This document shows, in pieces, positions 13,220 to 26,019 of a DNA stretch of 64,000 nucleotides. A program made the position numbers and the translations under genes. Under the pieces are notes generated by a model, which had not been told where the DNA came from, made no database searches, and worked only from the letters and a program-made list of their open reading frames with translations. The stretch's first letter is position 1. The number at the start of each line of letters is the position of its first letter. Origin of the DNA: Mercurialis annua (lineage: Eukaryota; Streptophyta; Magnoliopsida; Malpighiales; Euphorbiaceae); the NCBI RefSeq assembly GCF_937616625.2, contig NC_065573.1, positions 5,347,001 to 5,411,000 on the forward strand, read 5' to 3'.

Positions 13220-15560
13220 TGGATTTGTTTCGTAACGTTTTAAACGTTTGGTTTTATCTCGTAACGTTTATAAACGTTCGACTTCAATCGCTCAAAATGT
13301 GAAACGTTTGTATTTGTTTCGTAACATTTGTAAACGTTTGGCTTAAATCACTAAAAAGGGGAAACGTTTGGATTTTTTTGTAACGTTTTAAACGTTTGGT
13401 TTTGTATCGTAACGTTTGTAAACGTTTGGTTTAAATCGCTAAAAATGTGAAACGTTTGTATTTTTTTTATGACGTTTGTAAAAGTTTGGCTTAAATAGCT
13501 AAAAAGGTTAAATGTTTGGATTTGTTTCGTAACATTTTAAACGTTTGGCGTAAATCGTTAAAATGGGGAAACGTTTGATTTTGTTTCGTAACGTTTATAA
13601 ACGTTCGGCTTAAATCGCTAAAATGGCGAAATGTTTGAATTTGTTTCGTAACGTTTGTAAATGTTTGGCTGAAATTGCTAAAAAGGTGAAACGCTTGGAT
13701 TTGTTTCGCGACGATTGTAAACGTTAAGTTTAAATCGCTAAAAAGGTGAAACGTTTGGATTTGTTTCATAATTTGTGTAAATGTTTGGCTTAAATCGCTA
13801 AAAAAGGTGAAACGTTTGGATTTGTTTTGTAACGTTTGCAAACGTTTGGCTTAAATAACTATAAAGGGAAACATTTGGATTTGTTTTGTTACGTTTGTAA
13901 ACGTTTGGCTTAAATTGCTAAATAGGTGAAACGTTTGGATTTTTTTTGTAACGTTTGTAAAAGTTTGGCTTAAATTGCTAAAAAGGTAAAACGTTTGGAA
14001 TTGTTTCGTAACGTTTGTAAACGTTTGGCTTAAATTGCTAAAAAGTTAAAACGTTTGTATTTGTTTCATAATGTTTTAAACGTTTGGATTTTTTTCATAA
14101 TGTTTTAAACGTTTGGATTTGTTTCGTAACGTTTATAAACGATCGGCTTAAATCGCTAAAAATGTGAAACGTTTGTATTTGTTTCGTAATGTTTATAAAC
14201 GTTTGGCTTAAATCGTTAAAAAGGTGAAATGTTTGGATTTGTTTGGTATCATTTTAAGTGTTTGGATTTGTTTCGTAACGTTTGTAAACGTTTGGCTTAA
14301 ATAGCTAAAAAGGTGAAATGTTTGGATTTGTTTAGTAATGTTTCTAAACTTTTGGCATAAATGGCTAAAAATGTGAAACGTTTGGATTTGTTTCGGAATG
14401 TTTGTAAACGTATGGATTAAATTGCTAAAAAGTTGAAATGCTTGGATTTATTTCGTAACGTCTGTAAACATTTGGCTTTAATAACTAAAAAGGTGAAACG
14501 CTTGGACTTGTTTCGGAACGTTTGTAAAGGTTTCGCCTAAAACGCTAAAAATGTGAAAAGTTAGGTTTTTTTCATAACATTTGTAACCGTTTCGCTTAAA
14601 TTGCTAAAAAGGTTAAACTTTTGGATTTTTTCGTAACGTTTGTAAACGTTTGGCTTAAATTTCTAAAAAGGCAAAACGTTTGGATTTGTTTCGTAACATT
14701 TTGCAAACGTTTGACATAAATCGCTAAAAAGGTGAAACGTTTGGATTTGTTTCGTAAGGTTTGTAAATGTTTGGCTTAAATCGCTAAAAAGGTGAAACTT
14801 TTGGATTTGTTTGGTAATGTTTGTAAACATTTGGCTTAAATCGCTAATAAGGTGAAACGTTTGGATTTGTTTGGTAACGTTTGTAAACATTTGCCTTAAA
14901 TCGCTAAAAAGGTGAAACGTTTGGATTTGTTTCGTAATGTTTGTAAACGTTTGGCTTAAATTTCTATAAAGGTGAAATGCTTGGATTTGTTTTTTCAACG
15001 TTTGTATACGTTTGGCTAAATTGCTAAAAAGGTGAAACACTTGGATTTGTTTCGTAACATTTTAAACGTTTGGCTTAAATCATTAAATTCGGGAAACGTT
15101 TGAATTTGTTTCGTAACGTTTGTAAACGTTTGGCTAAAATCGCTAAAAAGGTAAAAGGTTTGATTTTGTTTCGTAACGTTTGTAAACGTTAGACTTAAAT
15201 CGCTAAAATGACGAATTGTTTGGATTTGTTTCGTAACTTTTGTAAATGTTTGGCTTAAATTGCTAAAAAGGTGAAATGCTTGGATTTGTTTCCCGATGAT
15301 TGAAAACGTTAAGCTTAAATCGCTAAAAAGGTGAAACGTTTCGATTTGTTTCGTAATGTGTGTAAATATTTGGCTTAAATCGCTAAAAGGGTGAAACGTT
15401 TGAATTTGTTTTGTAACGTTTGTAAACGTTTGCCTTAAATTGCTATAAAGGCGAAACGTTTGAATTTGTTTTGTAACGTTTATAAACGTTTGGGTTAAAT
15501 CGCTAAATAGGTGAAATGTTTGAATTTGTTTTGTAACGTTTGTAAACGTTTGGCTTAAAT
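13220..15560. repeat. Satellite block L1, copy 2
   Basis: Second copy of the variant series at 3200-5560, about 10.0 kb downstream of it and about 3.29 kb upstream of the third copy. Small indels separate the copies. Edges are approximate. Confidence 0.7.
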
Positions 15561-16529
15561 TGCTAAAAAGGTAAAACGTTTGGAATTGTTTCGTAGCATT
15601 TGTAAACGTTTGGCTTAAATTGCTAAAAAGATAAAACGTTTGGATTTGTTTCGTAATGTTTTTAACGTTTAGATTTTTTTCGTAATGTTTTAAACGTTTG
15701 TATTTGTTTCGTAACGTTTATATACGTTCGGCTTAAATCGCTAAAAATGTGAAACGTTTATATTTGTTTTGTAATGTTTATAAACGTTTGGCTTAAATCG
15801 TTGAAAAGGTGAAACGTTTGGATTTGTTTCATAACGTTTGTAAACGTTTGGCTTAAATAGCTAAAAAGGTGAAAGGTTTGGATTTGTTTCGTAATGTTTG
15901 TAAACTTTTGGCATAAATCGCTAAAAATGTGAAACGTTTGGATTTGTTTCGTAACGTTTTAAACGTTTTGCTTAAATCGCTAAAATGGAGAAACGTTTAG
16001 ATTTGTTTCGTAACGTTTGTAAATGTTTTGCTTAAATTGATAAAAAGGTGAAACGTTCGGTTTTATTTCGTAATGTATGTAAACATTCGGCTTAAATCTC
16101 TAAAAAGGTGAAACGTTTGGATTTGTTTCGGAAAAAAGGTGAAATGTTTGGATTTATTTTGTAACGTTTGTAAACATTTGGCTTAAATCACTATAAAGGT
16201 GAAACGTTTGGATTTGTTTCGAAACGTTTGTAAACATTTGGCTTAAATCGTTAAAAACGTGAAATATTTGGATTTGTTTTGTAACGTTTGTAAACGTTTT
16301 GCTTAAATTGTTAAAAAGGTAAAACGTTTGGAATTGTTTTGTAACGTTTGTAAACGTCTGGCTTAAATTGCTAAAAAGGTAAAAGTTTGGCTTAAATTCC
16401 TAAAAAGGTGAAATATTTAGTTTTGTTTCGTAACGTTAATAAACGTTCGGCTTAAATCGCTAAAAAATTGAAACATTTGGATTTGTTTCGTAACGTTTGT
16501 AAACGTTTGGATTTGTTTCGTAACGTTTT

Positions 16530-18480
16530 AAACGTTTGGTTTTGTCTCGTAACGTTTATAAACGTTCGGCTTAAATCGCTAAAAATGTGAAACGTTTGTA
16601 TTTGTTTCGTAACGTTTGTAAAAGTTTGGCTTAAATCACTAAAAAGGTGAAACGTTTGGATTTTTTCGTAACATTTTAAATGTTTGGTTTTGTTTCGTAA
16701 CGTTTGTAAACATTTGGTTTAACTCGCTAAAAATGTGAAACGTTTGTATTTGTTTTATGACCTTTGTAAAAGTTTGGCTTAAATAGCTAAAAAGGCAAAA
16801 CGTTTGGATTTGTTTGGTAACATTTTAAACGTTTGGCTTAAATCGTTAAAATGGGGAAACGTTTGATTTTGTTTCATAACGTTTATAAATGTTCGGCTTA
16901 AATCGCTAAAATGGCGAAATGTTTGGATTTGTTTCGTAACGTTTGGAAATGTTTGGCTGAAATTGCTAAAAAGGTGAAACGCTTGGATTTGTTTCGCGAC
17001 GATTGTAAACGTTAAGCTTAAATCACTAAAAAGGTGAAACGTTTGGATTTGTTTCGTAATTTGTGTAAATGTTTTGGCTTAAATCTCTAAAAAGGTGAAA
17101 CGTTTGGATTTCTTTTATAACGTTTGCAAACGTTTGGCTTAAATAACTATAAAGGGGAAACGTTTGGATTTGTTTTGTAACCTTTGTAAACGTTTGGCTT
17201 AAATCGCTAAATAGGTGAAACGTTTGGATTTGTTTTGTAACGTTTGTAAACGTTTGGCTTAAATTTCTAAAAAGGTAAAACGTTTGGAATTGTTTCGTAA
17301 CGTTTGTAAACGCTTGGCTTAAATTACTAAAAAGATAAAACGTTTGTATTTGTTTCATAATGTTTTAAACGTTTGGATTTTTTTCGTAATGTTTTAAACG
17401 TTTGGATTTGTTACGTAACGTATATAAACGTTCGGCTTAAATCGCTAAAAATGTGAAATGTTTGTATTTGTTTCATAATGTTTATAAACGTTTGGCTTAA
17501 ATCGTTAAAAAGGTGAAACGTTTGGATTTGTTTCGTAACATTTTAAGCGTTTGGATTTTTTTCGTAACGTTTGTAAACGTTTGGCTTAAATAGCTAAAAA
17601 GGTGAAATGTTTGGATTTGTTTAGTAATGTTTGTAAACTTTTGGCATAAATCGCTGAAAATGTGAAACGTTTGGATTTGTTTCGGAATGTTTGTAAACGT
17701 ATGGATTAAATTGCTAAAAAGTTGAAATGCTTGGATTTGTTTCGTAACGTCTGTAAACGTTTGGCTTTAATTACTAAAAAGGTGAAACGCTTGGATTTGT
17801 TTCAGAACGTTTGTAAAGGTTTCGCTTAAATCGCTAAAAATGTGAAATGTTTGGATTTGTTTCGTACCTTTTAAAACGTTTGGCTGAAATTGCTAAAAAT
17901 GTGAAACGCTTGGTTTTGTTTCGTAACGTTTGTAATGGTTTGGCTTAAATTGCTAAAAATGTGAAACTTTTGGATTTGTTTCGTAACGTTTTTAATGTGT
18001 GGTTTTTTTCCGTAACATTTGCAAACGTTTCGCTTAAATCGCTAAAAAGGTTAAACTTTTGGATTTTTTGGTAACATTTGTAAACGTTTGGCTTAAATTT
18101 CTAAAAAGGCAAAATGTTTGGATTTGTTTCGTAACATTTGTAAATGTTTGGCTTAAATCGCTAAAAAGGTGAAACGTTTGGATTTGTTTGGTAATGTTTG
18201 TAAACATTTGGCTTAAATCGCTAAAAAGGTGAAACGTTTGGATTTGTTTCATAACGTTTATAAATATTTGCCTTAAATCGCTAAAAAGGGGAAACGTTTG
18301 GATTTGTTTCGTAATGTTTGTAAACGTTTGGCTTAAATTTCTATAAAGGTGAAATGCTTGGATTTGTTTCGCAACGTTTGTAAACGTTTGGCTTAAATTG
18401 CTAAAAAGGTGAAACGCTTGGATTTGTTTCGTAACGTTTGTACATGTTTGGCTTAAATCGCTAGAAAGGTGAAACATTTG
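16530..18480. repeat. Satellite block L1, copy 3
   Basis: Third copy of the L1 variant series, offset 3289 bp from copy 2 at the ACGTATGGAT marker. It is shorter and loses similarity toward 18480, where the block-structured part of the left arm ends. Confidence 0.65.
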
Positions 18481-21400
18481 GATTTGTTTCGTAACGTTTG
18501 TAAACGTTTGCCTTCAATCGCTAAAAAGGTCAAACGTTTGGATTTGTTTCGAAACGTTTGTAAACGTTTGGCATAAATCGCTAAAAAGCTGAAATGTTTG
18601 GATTTGTTTCGTAACATTTTAAACGTTTGGCCTAAATCGCTAAAATGGGGAAATATTTGGATTTATTTCGTAACGTTTGTAAAAGTTTGGCTTAAATTCC
18701 TAAAAAGGTGAAATATTTAGTTTTGTTTCGTAACGTTTGTAAACGTTTGGCTTAAATTGCTAAAAAGGAGAAACGCTTGGATTTGTTTCGAAACGTTTGG
18801 AAACGGTTGGTTTAAATTTTTAAAAAGGTGAAACGCTTGAATTTGTTTTAGAACGTTTGCAAACGTTTGGCTTAAATTGCTAAAAAGGTGAAACGCTTGG
18901 ATTTGTTTCGTAACGTTTGTAAACGTTTGGCTTAAATTGCTAAAAAGGTAAAACTCTTGTCTTTGTTTCGTAACGTTTGTAAGGGTTTGTTTTAAATCGC
19001 TAAAAATGTGAAACGTTTGGATTTGTTTCGTTACGTTTTAAATGTTTGGTTTTAATTCGTAACGTTTATAAACGTTTGGCTTAAATCGCTAAAAAGGTGA
19101 AACGTTTGGATTTGTTTCGTAACGTTTGGCTTAAATCGCTAAAAAGGTGAAACATTTGAAATTTCGTAACGTTTGTAAGCGTTTGGCTTAAATTTCTAAA
19201 AAGGTGAAACGCTTTGATTTATTTCGTAACGATTATAAACATTTGGCTTAAATTTCTAAAAAGGGGAAACGTTTGGATTTGTTTCATAACGTTTTAAACA
19301 ATTTGGTTTTATTTCATAACGTTTGTAAACGTTCGGCTTAAATCGCTAATAATGTGAAACGTTTGTATTTGTTTCGTAGCATTTGTAAACGTTTGGCTTA
19401 AATCGGTAAAAAGGGGAAACGTTTGGATTTGTTTCATAACTTTTGTAAACGTTTGGCTTAAATTCCTAAAAAGGTGAAACATGGTTTTGTTGCAAAATCT
19501 TTGTAAACATTCAGCTTAAATCGCGAAAAAGGTGAAACGTTTTGGATTGGTTTTGTAACGTTAGTAAACATTTTGCTTAAATTGCTAAAAAGGTGACACG
19601 TTTGGATTTCTTTTGTAACCTAGGTAAACGTTTTGCTTAAATCGCAAAAAAGGTAAAACATTTGGATTTGTTTCGTAACGTTTGTAAACGTTTGGCTTAT
19701 ATTTCTAAAAAGGTAAAACGCTTGGTTTTGTTTCGTAACGTTTGTAAAGGTTTTGCTTAAATCGCTAAAAATGTGAAACGTTTGGATTTGTTTCGTAACG
19801 TTTTAAACGTTTCGTTTTGTTTCATAACGTTTGGCTTAAATCGCTAAAAAGGGGAAACGTTTGGATTTGTTTCATAACGTTTGTAAACTTTTTGCTTAAA
19901 TTGCTAAAAAGGCGAAACATTTGGATTTGTTTCGTAACATTTTGTAAATGTTTGGCTTAAATCGCTAAAAAGGGGAAACGTGTGGATTTGTTTCGTAACG
20001 TTTGTAAATGTTTGGCTTAAATCGCTAAAAAGGGGAAACATTTAGATTTGTTTTGTAACGTTTGTAAACGTTTAGCTTAAATCGCTAAAAAGGTGAAACG
20101 TTTGAATTTGTTTCGTAACGTTTATAAACGTTTGGCTTAAATCACTAAAAAGGTTAAACGTCTAGATTTGTTTCGTAAAGATTGTAAATGTTTGGCTTAA
20201 ATTGCTAAAAATGTGAAACACATGGATTTGTTTCGTAATGTTTGTAAACGTTCGGCTTAAATTGATAAAATGGTGAAACATTTGGATTTGATTCGTAACC
20301 TTTGTAAACGTTTGGCTTAAATCGCTAAAAATATGAAGCGTTTGGCTAAAATTGCTAAAAAGGTGAAACCTTTGGTTTTGTTTCGTAACATTTGTAAACG
20401 TTCAGCTTAAATCGCTAAAACGTTGGAACGTTTGGATTTGTTTTGTAACGTTTGTAAACGTTTGGCTTAAATTGCTAAAAAGGTGAAACCCTTGGATTAG
20501 TTTCGTAACTTTTGTAAACGTTTGGCTAAAATCGCTAATATGAAACGTTTGGATTTGTTTCGTAACGTTTGTAAACGTTTGACTAAAATTGCTAAAAAGG
20601 TGAAACATTTGGCTTTTTTCGTAACGTTTGTAAACGTTCAGCTTATATTGATAAAAAGGTGAAACATTTGGATTTGTTTTGTAACGTTTGCAAACGTTTG
20701 GCTTAAATTTCTAAAAAGGTGAAACACTTGGATTTGTTTCGTAACGTTTGTAAACGTTTGGCTTAAATTCCTAAAAAGGTGGAACGCTTGGATTTGTTTC
20801 GGAACGTTTGTAAACGTTTGACTTAAATTGCTAAAAAGTTGAAACGCTTGGATTTGTTTCGTAACGTTTGTAAACGTTTGGCTTAAATTTCTAAAAAGGT
20901 GAAACGCTTGGTTTTGTTTCGTAACGTTTGTAAAGGTTTTGCTTAAATCGCTAAAAATGTGAAACGTTTGGTTTTGTTTCGCAGCGTTTGTAAACATTTG
21001 GCTTAAATTGTTATAAAGGCAAAACGTTTGGATTTTTTTCGTAACGTTTGTAAACGTTTGGCTTAAATCGCTAAAAAGGTGAAACGTTTAGATTTTTTTC
21101 GTAACATTTGTAAATGTTTGGCTTAAATTGCTAAAAAGGTGAAACGCTTGGATTTCTTTCGTAACGTTTGTAAACGTTTGGCTTAAATTGCTAAATAGGT
21201 GAAACACTTGGATTTATTTCATAACGTTATTAAATGTTTGGCTTAAATTGATAAAAAGGTGAAACATTTGGATATGTTTCATAACCTTTGTAAACGTTCA
21301 GCTTAAATCGCTACAAAAGGGGAAAAGTTTGGATTTGTTTAGTAGCGTTTGTAAACGTTTGGCTTAAATCGCTAAAAAGGGGAAACGTTTAGATTTGTTT

Positions 21401-23327
21401 CGTAACGTTTGTAAACGTTTGGCTTCAACCGCTAAAAAGGCGAAACGTTTGGATTTGTTTCGTAACGTTTGTAAACGTTTGGCTTCAACCGCTAAAAAGG
21501 TGAAACGTTTGGATATCTTTCGTAACGTTTATAAACGTTTGGCATAAATCACTAAAAAGGCGAAATATTTGGATTTGTTTCGTAACGTTTTAAACGTTTG
21601 GCTTAGATCGCTAAAATGGGGAAACGTTTGGATTTGTTTTGTAACATTTGTAAACTTTGGGCTTAAATTGCTAAAAAGGTGAAATGTTTGGTTTTGTTTT
21701 GCAACGTTTGTAAACGTTCGGCTTAAATCGCTAAAGAGGTGAAACGTTTGGATTTGTTTCGTAACGTTTGTAAACGTTTGGCTTAAATCGCTAAAAAGGT
21801 GACACGCTTTGATTTGTTTCATAACGTTTGTAAACATTTGGCTTAAATTGCTAAAAATTTGAAACGCTTGGATTTGTTTCTTAACGTTTGTAAATGTTTC
21901 GCTTAAATAGCTAGAAGGGTGAAACGTTTTGATTTGTTTCGTAACGTTTGTAAACGTTTGGCTTATATCGCTATAAAGGTGAAACGTTTGGTTTAGTTTT
22001 GCCTTTGTAACTAAAAAGGTGAAATGGTTGTCAACGTTTGGATTTGTTTCATAACGTTTTAAACGTTTGGATTTTCTTAAAAACGTTTGGATTTGTTTCA
22101 TAACGTTTGTAAACGTTTGGCTTCAATCACTTAAAAGGGGAAACGTTTGGATTTGTCTCGTAACGTTTGTAAACGTTTGGCTCAAATCTAAAAAAATGTG
22201 AAATGTGTGGATTTGTTTCCTAACGTTTACAAACGTTTGGTTTTGTTTCGTAACATTTATAAACGTTTGGCTTAAATTGCTAAAATGGGGAAATGTTTGG
22301 TGTTGTTTTGTAACGTTTGTAAACGTTTGGATTTGTTTTAAACGTTTGGTTTTGTTTTGTAACGTTTGTAAACGTTTGGCTTAAATGGCTAAAAAAGTGA
22401 AACGTTCGTTTTCTTTCGTAACGTTTGTAAACGTTTGGCATAAATCGCTAAAAAGGTGAAACATTTGGATTTTTTCGTAAAGTTTGTAAACGTTTGGCTT
22501 AAATTGCTAAAAAGGGGAAACGTTTGGATTTGTTTCGTAACCTTTGTAAATGTTTGGCTTAAATCGCTAAAAAGGTGAAACGCTTGGATTTGTTTCGTAA
22601 CGTTTTAAATGTATGGCTTAGATGGCTAAAAATGTGAAACGCTTGGTTTTGTTTCGTAAACGTTTGTAAACGTTTTGCTTAAATTGCTAAAAAGATGAAA
22701 TGTTGAGTTTTGTTCTGTAACGTTTGTAAACATTCGGCTTAATTCGCCAAAAAGGTGAAACATTTGGATTTGTTTCGCTTTTGTAAACGTTTGGCTTAAA
22801 TCGCTAAAAGGTGAAACGCTTGGATTTGTTTCGTAACGTTTTTAAATGTTTGGCTTAAATTACTAAAAAGGGGAAACGCTTGATTTGTTTCGGAACGTTG
22901 TAAACATTTGGCTTAAATCGCTAAAATGGGGAAATGTTTGGATTTGTTTTGTAGCGTTTGTAAACGTTTGGCTTAGATTGCTAAAAAGGTGAAATGTTTG
23001 GTTTTGTTTCATAACATTTGTAAACGTTCCGTTTAAATCGCAAAAAAGGTGAAACGTTTGGATTTGTTTCGTAACATTTGTAAACGTTTGGCTTAAATTG
23101 CTAAAAAGGGGAAACGCTTGAATTCGTTTCGGAAGAATTTAATATCCCGGAAATTTCATTAAGTTTTTCTATTGAGTTTCGGAAATAAATTGAGTCGTTG
23201 TGGGTATCGTGATTCGTTTTTTTGTGTGGATGGTTTTGGTTGGGTTTGGTTTTAGCCCTATGTGGGTTTGGTTGGCCCATGGGGGTTTGGCCAATGGGCC
23301 AAATAAAAATTTCCTTGGCCCAACATA

Positions 23328-23428
23328 GGTCTCGAACGAGACCTGTGCCTTTTGAGGCCGGTCTCGTTCGAGAATGGAAATTCTCGAACGAGACTTAGCC
23401 TTAATCATCTGGTCTCGTTCGAGACCAG
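23328..23428. repeat. Cluster of inverted-repeat modules in 5' LTR
   Basis: GGTCTCGAACGAGACC at 23328-23343. A 15-bp-armed inverted repeat at 23361-23394, whose two arms are themselves near-palindromes (GTCTCGTTCGAGA and TCTCGAACGAGAC). A 20-bp palindrome-like module at 23409-23428 containing GGTCTCGTTCGAGACC. All share the core CGAACG or CGTTCG. A 51-bp unit spans 23360-23410. The cluster could be a regulatory array or a hairpin-forming region; the function is not known from sequence. Confidence 0.85.
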
Positions 23429-23482
23429 CTCGACCCTTGCGTGGGGGCATTTTCTTCACTCGTTTCTAACCTAATCGATCTA

Positions 23483-23490
23483 CTTAAATA
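23483..23490 (+). promoter_or_regulatory. Candidate LTR TATA-like box
   Basis: CTTAAATA about 345 bp into the LTR, just downstream of the inverted-repeat cluster and followed by a pyrimidine/ACA-rich stretch, as is common around plant LTR start sites. The same sequence is kept in the 3' LTR near 31704. It is a candidate by position and composition only. Confidence 0.3.
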
Positions 23491-24509
23491 CCTAAAATTC
23501 AACCCTAATCTATTCTCCACACTACAAACAAACCATAGCCATCTTTAACATCAGTTTTCACTGATAAACGATGCTGAAATCATCCGTCAAAGTTGCTGTC
23601 CCGGTAAGTTCCTTCGTTCATCAGATTTCAGTTTTTGGTTTTGAACGACAATCCGTATTTTTGATCGTTCTTATTCGTTTCTAGATCGAAATCAAAACCG
23701 TTTGACCTCAGACGTTCTAGACTCGCGTATCTACGATTCCTCATCTCGATTTCGCAAAATGATACGTGATCGACCTCGTTTCAATCGCCGTTCGGTTTAT
23801 CGTTTTTTGTTTGTTAAAACTGTTCTTGATTTGAACATGAATCTGCCGAATACTTTCTTATCCTTTGGCCATGATTTCACTATATGATTGATTGTAAATG
23901 CTCCTAGGTTGATGCTTGTTAAGCTTTCAATGAGTTTCGTTCCATCGTTCCTTATTTTGTTCGTCGTTCTCACGTCGGTTTAGTTAAGCGATGTTCTTGA
24001 AATTAGTTTCAATGTTATTGTTGATTAGTTATACTTGAGGTTTGTTCATGTTACTACTATTATGGGTCATTAGTCTTACTATGGGTTATTGTTCATGATT
24101 TATGTTAGGAGCAGTAGCTTCAATTTTGTGATTAATGAGGAGCTTGGGCGGGGTTTCTTTAAATTGAATGAAGAAGATGGCTTATCAGCCACTTTGATTA
24201 TTGAATTGTTTGGTTTGAATTAATTAGATCCTTTAAGTTATTTTCATTTTGTTTCGATAATAACTTTGATTTTAAATAGACAATTTATATACGTTAAATT
24301 TTTATAACTTAAATTAATATAATTACTCGGGTAATTATATGTAATTTTAATTGTAATGTCAATTTGGCTAAATTGCAGTTTAGCCCCTAAAGTTTCTAAA
24401 AGACTTATTCAAGTTAAGTTTTATCTATTGGATAACTTTTGGATTTTTGATTGAATTATAAATTAGTAAATTGAGAACGAGTAATTCATTTGATTTTGAT
24501 AATCTAATT

Positions 24510-24593
24510 GGCTAAAGTTCAGTTTAGCCCCTAAAATGGCTAAATTAAAGTTTAGTCCCTAAAATGGCTAAAGTATAATGTAGTCCCTAAACT
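24510..24593. repeat. Three 28-bp tandem units in 5' LTR
   Basis: Three consecutive units starting GGCTAAA and containing TAGCCCCTAAA or TAGTCCCTAAA at 24510-24537, 24538-24565 and 24566-24593. The same array is present in the 3' LTR near 32743-32825. The motif resembles degenerate GGCTAAA/TTTAGCC inverted pairs. Confidence 0.8.
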
Positions 24594-25296
24594 TTTATAA
24601 ACTTAAATGTTAAGTTTTGGTTGTAACTTGGGTTACTTAAAATTTAAGTTATTGAGTTCTGCTGTAAAAATGGATTATTATTTTATGGAATTATTTTATA
24701 ATTATAAACTCGGGTTTATATTTGATAAACGTTTTGAGTCGGGTTAGACTTGAGTCATCCGGCAAGTGAGGTTAGCTTGGTAGTTATTGGTAACTCGGCT
24801 AACCCACTATTTGGAAATTTATTATTATTTAAAGATTATTAAATGATAATTGTAAATTAGATTTTAAAGCGAGAACTCAATAGGCTTGTATTAATTGGGC
24901 GTTTCTACCTTTTGGGTATTTTTGTGTTGTTCTGGATTGTTTATTTCCGACGTGCTACTTGTGCTAGTCCTATGTGGTGTCTAGTACTCTCTAGATTTAG
25001 GGTCTGTTTTTAATAATTATTTTATTTCTCTAGACCCGTCTACTGTTCGTGCATCAGAGGCGAACCAAGATTGGTTGCTTGCGGGTTATCACGTGGATTA
25101 ACAAGCTGTGAGTTTGTACTTACTATTTCCATCTTTATTAAGTAAATTGTTATTTTAATATTAAATATATATACTGTACGTATATTTCGAACTGCTTTTA
25201 TATTATGACTCTTAGTTGGAACATGCTACCTAATGGGCATCATTAGGACTGCGTGCGCACCGGTAATGATCTGGGTAAGGTATTTATGTAAATGTG

Positions 25297-25421
25297 GTAA
25301 CTCGGTGTGAGCATAGCTCTCGAGACCAAATAGAGTAACTCGGTGTAGCACAGCTCTCGGGACTCTGGATATGGTAAAAGTGTGGTCAGTGGTAACTCGG
25401 TGTAACTCAGCTCTCGGGACC
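25297..25421. repeat. Three dispersed 31-32-bp repeats in 5' LTR
   Basis: Units beginning GTAACTCGGTGT and ending AGCTCTCGGGACC (or a close variant) at 25297-25328, 25334-25364 and 25391-25421. Reverse-complement copies stand in the same relative place in the solo LTR (33790-33820, 33841-33871, 33878-33909), so the feature is conserved between the two LTR families. Confidence 0.85.
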
Positions 25422-26019
25422 AGGCCTATTGGATTATGTTTATTATTTAAAATTGTGGATTAGGGTTCTAACTATTATTCGTAATATCATTATTAAATGT
25501 TTTAAACGGTTTTAAAGGTTTTCCACTTGATAAATGTAATTAGTGGTATAAACTCATCTCAGTATATCTGACCCCGTTGTTTTCCCAATTTTCCCAGGGT
25601 TATGATCTGAGAGAGTCTGGTGATCTCCGCATTTACTTTTCCTCGGAGGTGCCATTTATTTTAGTAGAACTGTCAAATTCTTTTATTGTTAGACGTAGTA
25701 GTTTACTAGACGTCTTTATTATTATTACAGATGTTTGTCGGATTGGTCCGACTAGTTATATTGCTCTGGCATGTTACATTATTTACACTGGTTTATGTTA
25801 TGCCTATTTTTAGACTCAGAATTGGATAAGCATGTTATATTAATTGTTGAATATTATAACTGCTAGAATTATGTTGAAGTCTCGGTCGCCCCCGAGCATT
25901 GGTTTTCTGCAGGTTTAATTGAATTGTATGTTATAAGGAAGGCTAGCTACGGGTGTTGGTACTACATTACCCATGCCCTAGCGCCGGTCACGATTCATGA
26001 AAATGGGTCGTGACAAACT

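Larger units (their letters stand above)
1..23134. repeat. 60-bp satellite array, left arm
   Basis: Continuous head-to-tail 60-bp monomers in one orientation. The period stays in phase over long stretches. The consensus is two 30-bp halves, each starting AAACGTTTGG: half A continues ATTTGTTTCG and ends in TAACGTTTGT; half B continues CTTAAATCGC and ends in TAAAAAGGTG. Dividing length by 60 gives about 385 monomers. Many sites carry an extra A half of 29 bp (TTTTAAAC instead of TTTGTAAAC), giving A-A-B order. Monomers are clearly diverged, mostly by CpG transitions, and shared rare variants mark multi-kb block duplications. From about 18660 to 23134 the block structure is weaker, with truncated monomers (for example near 19110, 22000 and 22770). 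I see no gene inside. The role is unknown; pericentromeric or other heterochromatin is an inference. The array ends at 23134, just before the LTR element. Confidence 0.97.
23138..26015 (+). repeat. 5' LTR, full length (2878 bp)
   Basis: The start aligns with the 3' LTR start at 31325; the expected TG is TT here, and the sequence continues AATATCCCGG as in the 3' copy. It ends GTGACA immediately before the PBS. The U3-like start carries inverted-repeat modules at 23328-23428. Farther in there are three 28-bp tandem units (24510-24593) and three dispersed 31-32-bp units (25297-25421). Relative to the 3' LTR it has one copy rather than two of a 51-bp unit and an extra 15 bp near 23280-23300. Short open frames inside are not conserved as genes. 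Its last roughly 900 bp closely match, in reverse, the start of the solo LTR at 33196. Confidence 0.93.

Noticed and set aside
1298..22101. Numerous minus-strand ORFs of 60-190 codons with a Q-x-F-x-N-V-T-K-Q-I-Q repeat in the left arm
   Set aside because: They follow from a stop-free frame in a 60-bp (20-codon) satellite. They begin and end wherever a variant makes ATG or a stop, are broken by 29-bp half monomers, and common changes such as GAT/AAT are amino-acid changing CpG transitions. Nothing indicates coding selection.
23360..23428. Heat-shock elements in the LTR modules (TTCnnGAA)
   Set aside because: TTCGAGAA and TTCTCGAA give isolated two-unit matches, but the expected alternating third unit is not in register, and the CCC/GGG modules of the solo LTR do not keep the pattern consistently.
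23702..23887. Plus-strand ORF of 61 codons in the 5' LTR, and 25577-25813
   Set aside because: Within LTR sequence, without any recognised domain. The 3' LTR copy of the first is changed at its start region and the second falls in the part missing from the 3' LTR.
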